64,000 nt of DNA. It comes from Exophiala sp. HKRS030 (lineage: Eukaryota; Ascomycota; Eurotiomycetes; Chaetothyriales; Herpotrichiellaceae). This document shows, one piece after another, positions 22,486 to 32,705 of this stretch. Every line of letters starts with the position of its first letter. Position 1 is the stretch's first letter. Position numbers and translations under genes: made by a program. The notes beneath the pieces are model-generated. The model saw nothing but the letters and a program-made list of their open reading frames with translations, was not told where the DNA came from and searched no databases. Location of the stretch: the NCBI GenBank assembly GCA_023897205.1, contig JAHWDD010000007.1:806001-870000 (forward strand). Direction: 5' to 3'.

Positions 22486-22573
22486 GGCCGACTGGCCCAA
22501 TGGCAAGGCGCTTGACTACGATACACAAACGTGTGCAATCAAGAGATTGCAGGTTCGATCCCTGCGTCGGTCA
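22486..22573 (+). tRNA. tRNA-Arg(ACG) with a 16-nt intron
   Basis: The acceptor stem GGCCGAC pairs with GTCGGTC at 22566-22572 (one G-U pair), with discriminator A at 22573. The D-arm TGGCCCAATGGCAAGGC and the T-arm GCAGG-TTCGATC-CCTGC are canonical. The anticodon stem CTTGA/TCAAG encloses CT-ACG-A, so the anticodon is ACG at 22518-22520, read as inosine-CG for CGU/CGC/CGA Arg codons. A 16-nt intron, TACACAAACGTGTGCA (22522-22537), sits one base 3' of the anticodon, the standard nuclear tRNA intron position. A T6 run at 22601-22606 and a T9 run at 22618-22626 are candidate RNA polymerase III terminators. A TATATATT stretch lies about 55 bp upstream. Confidence 0.95.
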
Positions 22574-24060
22574 AATGACAAAATCATTCTCAAGTAATCC
22601 TTTTTTGGATGATGGAATTTTTTTTTAGGAGACAACGTTTCTCCACTGGTCTCTAGGCCCTCTAGGAGTAGTCTTGATTTCGTACAAGGTCTAGGTATTC
22701 ATTGTCGGCAATACAATACATGAGGTTCTCGGACCTGTCGCTTAGACTCTATAACGAGTGCTTTTTCTTCTCAGAGGAATATTGGATTCCAATCTAGTAC
22801 TTGAGCTCGTTGGACGTAACCCATACTTTTGTAACCACTACCGAGTAATCGCAGTATACAACGTTGAGCATGACACGCTACAGAATACTGAATACCTAAT
22901 ATGATGATAACGAGGGAGAAAGGGGTAGACATGAATAATCGCACACACCAGGCTTGGTCGTCTCGTCACCTTGTCAACTTGTCAACTTGTTATCTATCGA
23001 CACCACCATGACCCAATGTTCTTAGGTCAACACATGTTTAACGTATAAGTTTTGCAACCAAGCTACTAACAGACTATTGAACCAATAAGTCTATCGCCGC
23101 TCTTAAGGAATACACATGAATCAATTCAAGTCGAGGTGATTATGGTTAGTGATGGCTGGCGCCGGAAAGAAATGCCGAGGCAAAGATCTAGAAGGAGCAA
23201 CTGCCGCGCGGGACGCCGATCTGGGCCAAAATCTCTGGATTGGACTGATGAACATGCCACTCACTCGCTCAACTGATCATGATACTGAGGATGAGAACCG
23301 ACTATCACCTGCGTACCAAGACCGTCCAGTCACTCGTACTATTCCGTACCCGATTCCGCATTCCTGGTGGCCCCATCGCCGGCATCGTCCATCTACGGCT
23401 ATTCCCCCTCTCCACCTTCACGTTTGTCAGCCTCGATGCTTCGACAACCAGCAATGTACAGGGGAAGCACTGAAGAATGCAGGATCATTCTCTGATGCAT
23501 ACAGACCATCATAGCCCTCGAGCTGAATGGCCAAGTCGTCCCACCGCCCATCTACAAACTCTTGGAAAAGGCTGTTATGCCGCATGCTTGAAAAGGGCGC
23601 CCAGCAAAGTCATGCCTCTATCTTATTGGTCTGCACGGCACCTCTTCCGAAGAAAATTCTTTTGATCTCCAGGGGGTTTTGGCCTTTTTTGCCCACGGGT
23701 TACTCCCTCCGTACAGCCACCGTGACGAGGCAGGCGATTGACTCGGTGTCATTCACGACCTTGGAGTGGACGGAGTGCGGATAGTGCACTTGTCTCATAC
23801 ACCGCAAAACTCTTGTCATGCAACTGGCAACGGGCCTGGCCCTCTTTTTTTTTCTCTCACGCCCTGACATTTTTGTTGTTGGGTTCGTGGATCTCCGCAG
23901 AACACTTCATTCGACTTGACGTGCCTCAAATCCTCATGCACACGGTACGTGACCGCGCCCTGTGAATCTCTCGACCGTCTACCACACTCTCCTTCAACCT
24001 CCTCCCTCGCCCTCTCTCCCCGTTCTTCTCGCATGACCAAACTCTTTCTTTCCTTACACC
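22574..24060. other. Intergenic region between tRNA-Arg and the MFS gene
   Basis: About 1.5 kb without a supported gene. It starts with the polymerase III T-runs, has an 8-bp tandem (TTGTCAAC, two and a half copies, 22971-22990), and ends with a pyrimidine-rich leader before the transporter start. Confidence 0.45.
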
Positions 24061-26096
24061 ATGGCTATCTCCGACAAACCATCTGTCCCTCCTGTGGTCG
24101 TGTCTCAACATGACTCGCAATCTCAGTCACAGCGTACCCCCAGCTCCATACCTTCCGAGAAGGAGTTCTACTCAGGTTCCTCCGCCGACCGATCTCCTTC
24201 GTCGTCCGACTCCGACCATGACGAACGAGCACTCACCCTGACCGCCACCCAGACATCGCGTCGTTCGCAGTCCCAGTCTCTCGCCCGCACCGTCTCGAGA
24301 ATAACGACCCGTGGAACCGCATACACCTCCGACCCGCGGTATGAGGTCGACTTCGCCCCCAATGACCCGGATGATCCCCGTAACTGGCCACTGTGGTACA
24401 AGTCAATGGGCCTGTTTGCTTTGTCGTTCGGCACGCTGGGCGTAGTCATGTACTCGACGTCCTACACGTCCGGCATGCCGCAGATGATGGTCGAGTTTGG
24501 TGTCGAATCAGAAACCGTCGCGACCCTGGGCGTCACATTATATCTCCTCGGCCTGGCCATTGGTTGCTTGATCGTGGCTCCCATCGCAGAGACCTATGGC
24601 CGGAAACCCGTGTACACCATATGTACGGCCATGTTCACGATCCTGGTCATCCCGGCGGCACTGTCGCAGGATATCACGAGCATCATCGTCGCGCGGTTCT
24701 TCGGCGCCATTTTCGCAAGTGCGTTGATCGCCAACGCGCCCGGCTCGATCGCCGACCTCATCAACGACGAGTGGCGGAGTACGGCCTTTTCGATCTGGAG
24801 TATCGGTCCGATGAATGGCCCTGTGGTCGGCCCTACGATTGGCGGGTTCGTCACGCAATCGCTCGGTTGGCGGTGGACGAATTGGATCGCCATGATCTGG
24901 GTCGGTGTGGCGTTTGTGTTTTTGTCCATGTTCAAAGAAACCTACGTGCCGGTGCTCTTGCAACGCAAAGCCAAGAAACTTCGACGCGAAGAGGAAGACG
25001 ACCGATACTGGAGTCGCTATGACGTACGCGTGGGCTTCGTCGAGTTGATGAAGATCAATCTGAGCCGACCTTTCATCATGGCGATTAAGGAGCCCATTTG
25101 CATCTTCTGGAACGTGTACATCTCCCTTGTCTACGGTAAGATTGCCCAAACCCCTGCCTCGTCTCCTTGTCCCTGGCTAACGACGAGGTACCAGGAATCT
25201 TGTATCTCTGTTTCGTGGCATATCCCATCGTCTTCACCGAGGAACGTGGCTGGTCCGTTGGTTTCAGCGGACTTTCCTTCATAGGTATTGGCATCGGCAC
25301 CATGTTGATCATTGGCTGTGCATCGCCAATCCGGAAAATGATCAACTCGCACAAGCGCGACCAGGACGGCAATGTCCCGCCCGAGGCGATGCTGAGTATC
25401 GTCTGTGTGGCGGCTATCCTCATCCCCGTGGGCGAATTGTGGTTCGCCTGGACCTGTTACCCGACCAGCATCCACTGGGCCTTGCCGATTGCCGCCGGTA
25501 TACCCTTTGGGTTCGGAAACGGTGCTGTGTTCATCTACTCGGGAAACTATTTGGCGTACAGTTACGGAATCTACGCCGCGAGCGCCATGGCCGGAAACGC
25601 CGTGATGAGATCGATCATGGGTGGTGCCCTTCCACTGGCCGGGCCGCCTTTGTATCGCGCCCTCGGGCCGAATTGGGCTGGGACGTTGCTGGGATTGTTG
25701 GAGGTCTTGATCATTCCGATTCCGTTCTTGTTCTACCGATACGGTGGCAAGATCCGTGAACGGTCCAGCATGATCCGGGAGATGCGTGAGAACGAGGAGC
25801 GGCAAGAACGAAAGAAGAAAAAGGCCGAAGAAAGGTTACGATTGGCCATGCAAGGCGGCGACGAGGAAGAAAAGCAAGACGCTCAAGTCAACCTGTGTCG
25901 CGTCAGGAGTCGCATGGACGAGGACGCTGACATTGAGGGTTTGGGACTGGAGAGGTTGAATACGATTCAAGGTTTCACCCGGGAGAACTTGGAGGACCAG
26001 TTTCAACAGAAGCAGGTCATACGAGAACGATCTCGAGAAAGATCAAGGATGAGAGAGGAAGAAAGACTCGAAGAGGGTGGCAGGGTGAAGTCGTGA
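24061..26096 (+). CDS. MFS drug/polyamine:H+ antiporter (DHA1, Flu1/Tpo1-like)
   Basis: Two exons (24061-25135, 25195-26096) with a 59-bp intron give 658 residues. A Ser-rich cytosolic N-terminus of about 100 residues leads to NDPDDPRNWPLWYK, the hallmark just before the first membrane helix in the fungal DHA1 subgroup. Twelve hydrophobic segments follow. The loop 2-3 motif is AETYGRKPVY, and helix 5 carries SIGPMNGPVVGPTIGGF, the antiporter motif C equivalent. The family exports drugs, polyamines or metabolites at the plasma membrane using the proton gradient; the substrate is not readable. The tail is long (about 110 residues), highly charged and probably coiled-coil, with RERSRERSRM repeats near the end. 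No biosynthetic genes flank it. Confidence 0.92.
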
Positions 26097-27207
26097 GGTG
26101 TACGATGGTTTCCATTCAGTTCGCGGATCAAGACGGTTGAGACGACGGATAGAAGGGGAGTTTTGGAGTTACACCACGAGGGACGGAGGATAAATGATGT
26201 GGAACTGGACAGGGAGACCACGAAAGTCACGACATGGAAACACGAACGCATTTTTGAATACTCTCTTTTGATTTTGTCGGTTCTAGCGAGCGTCAGCATG
26301 GCGTTTTTGGGCAAAGGTTTCCAAGGTGGGAGACCCAAAGATGTGGCCTTTTTTAAATCATCAGAATACAAAGCAATAATAAAGAGCATGGATTCGGTGG
26401 GAGATTTGCAAGAACACATTGCACGTGAGAAGTACGATTCAAGACGACGACGGTTTTGGGATATATGGTGGAGGACTTGAGACGAAAGTTGTAGAGGAGT
26501 ATGAGACCGAGTCAGAACAGAAAATAATATAATTACCTTGCTGTAAATCTGGACTCTGTGTTCAGTTTAGATATGGAGTGTGTCCGTACAAAGTACCGAT
26601 GTTCGTGTTTTTATGGTGATTGGTGTTGACTACTCCCGTATCAAAAGGGGGAATTCCGATACAAATTTATAAAACATATATACATTCGCATCGTCTCGAC
26701 CAGATCTCGGTTGTGTTGTGAGTATCGACCCAGCCAACTCTGCATACAAATGATGACAACAGGTAGACACGTAGTCCCTATATGTAAAGACGCACCCCAA
26801 AAAAAGTAGGTCATTCATCGCTCATCGTTTTATCATTGATTGATTAATAAAAAAAATATCCCCCGGGGGGGGGGGCCAACCTTCCCGAGAAACCCTCTCG
26901 ACGCCTGTACACCGCATAACACCCAATTGATTGTCTCATTCGCAACAGACGTGTATGTGTGTTGTTGGGTAGTGTTTTTGGGGGGGAGGAGGTAAGAAAA
27001 AAAGAGGCATGCTTTCTTTTTACCCCAAGTATGAGTGTCTCCTTTTTTTTTGTTTTTGGTCGAGAAATTCCACAAAAACCCCCCCAAAGTTCAAACCGAC
27101 ACGGCGACAGCCAAAAAAAAACAACCAAAAAACCAAAAGTCGTCGCGACATTTGGATCTTTGAAACCTTTTTTTGATGGTAATTCTGTTTCTGTTTTCTT
27201 CTTTTCC
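26097..27207. other. Convergent intergenic region with homopolymer runs
   Basis: This 1.1-kb stretch lies between two convergent genes. It contains C5G11 at 26860-26875 and several long A, T or C runs (for example 27040-27050 and 27112-27120). An open frame at 26163-26480 has no ATG at its start and is probably 3' untranslated sequence. Confidence 0.45.
26860..26875. repeat. C5G11 homopolymer junction
   Basis: Five C are followed directly by eleven G, preceded by an A-rich run. Such tracts are length-variable and prone to sequencing error. Confidence 0.8.
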
Positions 27208-28098
27208 TCACTTCTTCCAGACCCCACGTTCGTCCTTTGTGTACCTGCCGCCGATGGGGGTGTGTCGCCTCTGAGGTTTCGGCCTCTCCTTGGTCGACCA
27301 CATCTCGTCCCAAGACTTGATGTGACGGTCCCCCTCGGTGGAGACCGGCGGACACACTTCGACCTCCCGCGGCGTCGAGGTCCCGGACGACGACGCGCCA
27401 CTCTCCAGAGCTTCACCCTCGATGACCTGCAACATCTGCGCGTCCGGTACCTTGCTCAGCTTCCACTCGTGGCGCATGCGTTCCCACTGGTCCGGCACGT
27501 CGTCGACCTCGTCGCCGCTGATGACCCGGTCGAGGACGGGGAGGTCCGACTTGTCGACCGGGGGGGACAGGGCGGGCGGTCCGGAGTGAGGGTGCCTCAT
27601 TTCTTGTTGTTCGGCGCTCAAGTGGAGCGTGTTTGGTGTGCCCACCATTCTGGCGACGTCCGCCGCACCTTTCTTGTTCCCGTCCTTTTCTCTGTTTCGG
27701 TACTTGTCGTACTTTGGGTCCCGGGCCAGTTTCGCCCTGACCGCGGCGGCGTGTTGAGACGTGACCACCACCCGGTCGGTATCTTTCTTGTCCTTTTTAC
27801 TCTTGAAAAATTGTCCGAACCCGCCGCCGCCGCCACCGCTGCTGTTGGAAGGTTGTTTCGTCTTGTTGGAGGAGGATCGAATTGATGACGTCGAGGAAGA
27901 GGTAGATCGAGATCGACCGCGATCCACACCGTTCATACTCGTCGTCGTCCATCCCGGTTCCGACCTCAACGAGTTGATCGACGTCGTACTGTTGTTTCGG
28001 GACGACGGGAGTGATACGGTAGGTCTCTTGGGGTAACCGGGCGGTCTTTCCGATGGTAAACCACGATCGAGGGTGTCTAGGAAGGCGAACAGTGCCAT
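27208..28098 (-). CDS. Unrecognised basic, low-complexity protein
   Basis: Single-exon frame of 296 residues, not recognised. The N-terminus (MALFAFLDTLDRGLPSERP) is followed by a Ser/Thr/Arg-rich stretch (about residues 30-90), a Gly6 run, a Lys/Asp-rich patch, a conserved-looking LARDPKYDKYRNREK segment and an acidic region with DEVDDVPDQWERMRHEWKLSKVPD. The end (KSWDEMWSTKERPKPQRR... to RGVWKK) looks like a folded or binding motif. No signal peptide or membrane segment is visible, so it is probably cytosolic or nuclear. The ATG is preceded by a pyrimidine-rich leader on the coding strand. Coding status is supported by length and by ordered composition, not by homology. Confidence 0.65.
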   Translation of the reverse strand: MALFAFLDTLDRGLPSERPPGYPKRPTVSLPSSRNNSTTSINSLRSEPGWTTTSMNGVDRGRSRSTSSSTSSIRSSSNKTKQPSNSSGGGGGGFGQFFKSKKDKKDTDRVVVTSQHAAAVRAKLARDPKYDKYRNREKDGNKKGAADVARMVGTPNTLHLSAEQQEMRHPHSGPPALSPPVDKSDLPVLDRVISGDEVDDVPDQWERMRHEWKLSKVPDAQMLQVIEGEALESGASSSGTSTPREVEVCPPVSTEGDRHIKSWDEMWSTKERPKPQRRHTPIGGRYTKDERGVWKK

Positions 28099-29267
28099 TT
28101 CGAGGCGGAGAGATACTCAACGGGGCGAAGATGGCGAGAAGCAAGACGCACACAGGCTTAGGGGTGGGGGGTTAGAGGTTGATTCCTTGACCCTGTGAAC
28201 CCTCAAGGGAGGGTGGGTAAAGGGAGGCGAAAAGATGTACTCGTATGAGAGATAGAAAAAAAAGGAAAGAGGACAACAAGAAGAAGAAGGAAACGAACGA
28301 AGAAACAAACAAAAGAGGTCAAGAATTTTCTCGACCTATCTGACCGACCTTGCAGATGGCGATGATCTCAGATAACAACGCACTCACTCCCAGAGGGTAT
28401 CCATACGTAAAATCATCATCATCATCATTTCATTCATCCATGGGCACGTGTATCTATAGTTCAAGGTAGATAAGGCGGGCCGTATCCGTACAGTAGAGCA
28501 GAAAAGACCGAAAGAAAAAAAGCATGTGGCAAGGGGGGGGAGAGGGGTGGTGTTTTTCGATCGGTTTTTTGGTTGTTGGGATGGGAAGAGTTCTGATTCT
28601 GGTTTAATGCGATGGAGTTCTCACAGCTCGGTGGAATTGACTGGTGTGAAAATCCGATATCGACACAAGGAGGCCTGGAACCTGATGTCAGGGTCCTTGC
28701 TGCTAATCGGATATTGATAAAGTACATACAGTATTAACAAGGTATTGGATGGTTGGGGGGAGAGAATAATAAAAATTGGATATTATTTGGGATGTTGAGT
28801 ATCAGTTGGCGCCTCTTGGTGCTCAATGCGCTAACACAAATATTGCTTAATCAGTCAATCGGAGAGACTAGCCAGGTTAGGATTAGCTCGGTACTCTCAT
28901 GTCTGTTATGTATGAGTATTCTACTGGACAGAACGAGAGATGAAATAGTAGGTACTCCGTACCTTGGTGTTATGTACAATGTATCCTTTTATATGCTATA
29001 CTACTTTGCATACAATAACAAAACTTGGGTCAAAAAGTACATACAGAAAGTCTGACAAATCTACTTGACGAGTCAGTCCAAGGTATGTAGATGTGAAAGA
29101 ACGTAAAGTCTTCTAGAAATATTTGTTCGTAGCCTACCGACGCCTTCATCTTGACCCTACCTACCCCAATATCCCTATCGACTCTATTCGATATACCAAC
29201 GCGTATTGCATTCATCAGTGGGACTCGGCGGCATAAATCAACACCCTCCCTGTTTTGGTTTCGGCCC
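28099..29267. other. Intergenic region with CAT/ATC microsatellite
   Basis: No gene is supported in this 1.2-kb stretch. It holds the upstream region of the 27208-28098 gene, an ATC repeat at 28412-28428, and the motif GGTACTCCGTACC at 28951-28963. The right part is AT-rich and is the 3' flank of the hydroxyacid oxidase gene. Confidence 0.45.
28412..28428. repeat. ATC trinucleotide microsatellite
   Basis: ATC is repeated five times plus a partial unit, in non-coding sequence. Confidence 0.8.
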
Positions 29268-30547
29268 TCACTCCACTCGTCTCAACACCCCATCAATCCC
29301 CATGCGCCTCAAACAACTCCTCTTGATGTCCGCCACAGTACGACACCCACACAACGCCATGCACCTCCTGAAATCCTCGTAGAGCACCTCCAACGTCTTC
29401 TCGACCCCTTCTTGCCCCTTGTACCCCAACCCCCAGATCGCCGGTCTACCCACCCAGACGTGCCGTGCCCCCAAGGCGAGCGCCACGAAGATGTCGCTGC
29501 CCCTGCGCACGCCGCCGTCCATGTGCACGGGGATCCTCCCCTTGGCCGCGTCCACGCACTCGACCAGCGCGTCCAGCGTCGAAGGCACGCCGTCCAGTTG
29601 GCGTCCACCGTGGTTGCTGACCAGCACGCCGTCGCACCCGTACTCGATCGCGAGTTCGACGTCCTCGGCCGCCAGGACGCCCTTGATCCAGATCTCCATC
29701 TTGGTCTGTGACCGCAGCCAGGCGACGTCGCGTGCCCAGCTGTGGGTGTCGTCGTTGAACGACATGAAGCTGGTGTCGTGCGTGGCCCGGCGGATCATCT
29801 CGCTCGTCCAGCCCAACACGGGGAACCCCAGGCCGTCGGGGGTGCGGAAGTCGTTGCGCCACTCGTTGAACCGGACCCCCAACACCGGGCTGTCCGCCGT
29901 GAGGAAGATGGCCTTGCACCCGGCCCCTTCGGCGGCGGCCATGATGCGTTCCTGCAGGGCGCGGTCGCGCATCATGTACAGCTGCATCGCGTAGTGCGGG
30001 CCGCCGGGTCCGGCGCCGTCCGTCTCGGCCTGTGTCTGTCCCGCCGACACGATCTGCTGGACGGTGTAGTTGGCGAAACTCGATACGGCCATGTTGACGC
30101 CCATCCTCGCACAGGCCCGCGACGTGGCGAGTTCACCGTCCGGGTGAGCCATGGCCTGGAGGCCGGCCGGAGAGACCCCCAAGGGGAATTTCACCGTCCG
30201 ACCCAGACATTCGGTCTGGGTGGTGAGTCGGGAGACGTCGACCAGGACGCGCGACAAGAGGCGGTACTTGTTGAAGGAGGACGAGTTTTCGGCGATGGTG
30301 GTTTGGTATGTCGAGCCGGAGTTGTAGAACTCTGGAAGACAAATGTCCAGGTCAGATCAGATCATCGAGTCGACTCATGATCCAACGCTTTGTACTCTCG
30401 GCCAGACCTCACACCGAGCCCCATTGTGAGTCGAGACTTACCTCTCGCGATTTCGGGAAGATTGGCATCTGCCCGTTCTTTGATATCTTCGATGCACAGA
30501 ATCTCCTGGCCCTTGACGGCGACAGGGATAGGCGCTCCTCCAGACAT
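29268..30547 (-). CDS. FMN-dependent alpha-hydroxy acid dehydrogenase/oxidase
   Basis: Two exons (30547-30442, 30331-29268) with a 110-bp intron give 389 residues. The FMN barrel is complete: the substrate-side FPLGVSPAGLQAMAHPDGE, the FMN-binding LTADSPVLGVR strand, the lysine strand MEIWIKGVLAAEDVELA, the active-site motif VSNHGGRQLDG with catalytic His and Arg, and the phosphate-binding DGGVRRGSDIFVALALGA and VWVGRPA. The family oxidises 2-hydroxy acids such as lactate, glycolate or mandelate. No cytochrome b5 domain precedes the barrel, so it is not a full Cyb2-type enzyme. No clear mitochondrial leader or C-terminal peroxisomal tripeptide is visible, so a cytosolic site is likely. The substrate remains open. 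Confidence 0.93.
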
Positions 30548-31871
30548 GGTGGTCGCAACTAGTACGTACGCTGTTGAAGAAAAAGAAGTACAATGTAAGT
30601 TGAGCAAAGCCCTATTCCGAGCAACAGGGATACTTCAAGTCCATCAATATCACATCTCACCGTCATCATCAGCGTTGTAAAAATAAGGCCATGATTAATA
30701 TACTTGGAGCGTGGAGATACGCGCCCTTTCGCTGACATTTTGTTGGTTTCTCGTGAAAAAACATTGGCTCGCCAATGCTTGCGAGAAGACAATTACCTTA
30801 AAGGGGAAGGTAAGTAAGCTGTTCAGGCTTGTTGACCAGGACTTTCATTGCATGCGAATACGGTACGATTAGATCCTGAGCACAGTTGAGAAGGACAAGT
30901 ATGTTCTGTATGGAGTACGAGTAGGTATTGTAAGGACATAGTGGAGGATACACTACTGCCTCGAACTGTTCGCCTCAAAACTCCTACTCGTACTCCGTAA
31001 TTCGTACTGTAAACACCAACTCTCCGCCACTTGGTCCGAATTCGGATTCAATCCTTGGAGATTCCGTGGCTATGAAGACTTTTGTCGGTGTCGATCTCGG
31101 TGGCTGAAACTCATTCTCAACCAAAGAAAAAAAAAGGACAAGGCAAGATTGTGGCTCAGATGAATGATGTACGGGGAGTATGTGTTGGGTATCTTTAAGA
31201 GGATGCCGCGTCATGCAATGATGCAAAAAAAAGGAAAAAACAAGCCCCGGGCCTTGGTTGACGCGCCCCCCCAGCCTTATAGGCATGAACTAGACGGTCA
31301 TTATGCCTTGCAGGTGGTTTTAAAACGTTGGATCTCCCCTACAAACTATGACTCCAAGTGCGTGGGTCCCGTTATTTAGTTAACCCGATCGCAACGTCAT
31401 ACCCCCGTGATATAACTCGAGGACCGCGACGTCCGATTCCCATCCGGATCAAACGAGTGGTGAAGATCTACATAAGACAAAATCCTTGTAGTCGATCAAG
31501 AGGCTGAGAGACAGAGAGAAACAGGAGAGTCTTGTTTCCGAGTGGCCACACAATCAGCCCAAAAGAAGTTGGGAAAAGGTGAAAACCAAAAGATTCTTGT
31601 TTTGGACCATCGGAGGGAAGGGGGCGCCCCGTAGTATCCGAGCGCGCGTAGTTTATCCAAGACGAGACTCTGAGTTACAGACCTATATAAACATGTTTGG
31701 TAGTCTGTTCGGGGCCACTCCGACATTACGTTCTTCTTGTTATTCTTTGATTTACAAACCAAACACGTACAAACTACAAACCACCAACCTGTAAACAACT
31801 CGATCAAATTCGACAAATCACTTTACACGAACCTATCCTCTCAGATACAATCTTAATCTCGCACTTGCAAA
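30548..31871. promoter_or_regulatory. Divergent intergenic region between hydroxyacid oxidase and PMP3
   Basis: About 1.3 kb carrying both promoters. It contains TACTCCGTA (30991-30999) in a cluster of related direct and inverted GTACT/AGTAC words (about 30890-31010), and the PMP3 TATA box. No gene is supported. Confidence 0.45.
31684..31690 (+). promoter_or_regulatory. Candidate TATA box of PMP3
   Basis: TATATAA lies 182 bp upstream of the PMP3 start codon. A TATA-type promoter would fit a stress-responsive gene; the assignment rests on position and sequence only. Confidence 0.5.
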
Positions 31872-32209
31872 ATGTCTAGACCAGCATCTTCAACGGTATG
31901 TTTATCTGGCACCACCACCACCACCACCACAAGTCACGACCAAACTAATAATTATCTTAACACAGAGCGATGTCCTTCTCTACTTTTTAGCCATCTTTCT
32001 CCCTCCCGTCGCCGTCTTTCTAAAGACTGGATGCGACTCCAACTTCTTGATCAATATCCTCCTCACCATCCTAGGTTGGATCCCAGGTTGTCTTCGTAAG
32101 TGCCGTTCCACCCAACTACCGTAGAGCAAAGGTTGTTGACAATTCGATTCAAATCCAAGACGCTTGGTACGTTATCACCAAGCACGAACGTCCGGCTCGT
32201 GTCACCTAG
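31872..32209 (+). CDS. PMP3: Plasma membrane proteolipid Pmp3 (UPF0057 family)
   Basis: Three exons (31872-31895, 31966-32095, 32160-32209) give 67 residues, too short and split to appear as one open frame. The body reads YFLAIFLPPVAVFLKTGCDS then FLINILLTILGWIPGCLHAWYVI, the two membrane segments of the Pmp3/UPF0057 family. The family motifs FLPP and GW-PG-HAWY are intact. Pmp3 is a small plasma-membrane proteolipid that affects membrane potential and salt tolerance. Intron 1 (31896-31965) contains a run of ACC units; intron 2 (32096-32159) splits a His codon. The fungal family is usually 55-70 residues, so the length fits. Confidence 0.92.
31911..31930. repeat. ACC trinucleotide repeat inside PMP3 intron 1
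   Basis: About six and a half ACC units lie inside the 70-bp first intron of PMP3 and make up over a quarter of it. Confidence 0.85.
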
Positions 32210-32705
32210 TGTAAACTCGTCGGGTCGGTCGAACGTGTTATTGTACGGAGTAGGCGAAGAAGTCCGATCGGTTGGATGTTGCGATTTACCTATGATCATA
32301 CTCCGAAATACGACATACTGTTGGTACACGAAATTCCCAAGATACCCAAACCGAAATATCATGTTTGATCGTCGGGACAGCTGGGGAGCGGCGCGGTGAT
32401 TTTCCCAACCTTTTCACAGATACCCATTGGTGCATATATGTACAGCGGCAGGATGATTCAGATAATAATTAATTGTGGAAAGCTGAGGACTTCAAGTTTT
32501 TGTGTCTACTTCACACATCTTTTGATGAACATTTGGACTGGCCTCACAGTGATCGTACTCAAACGACGGTATAAACCCAACAAACCAAACACCAGTGTAG
32601 TGCTTCTTTTTTTGTACAGTAGATGTCCCTTGAATCTAATCTCAAACGCCAGACTCACAGAAACTCCCACTATCACTTCGCCATGCTAAGAAAAACCTTC
32701 CAACC
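32210..32705. other. Convergent intergenic region between PMP3 and CDT1
   Basis: About 0.5 kb of 3' flank. It holds TACGGAGTA (32244-32252), the reverse complement of the 9-mer seen elsewhere. No gene is supported. Confidence 0.45.

Noticed and set aside
26163..26480. 105-codon frame with one hydrophobic segment directly after the MFS gene
   Set aside because: It begins with TTG, has no ATG before the hydrophobic part, and lies where the MFS 3' untranslated region is expected.
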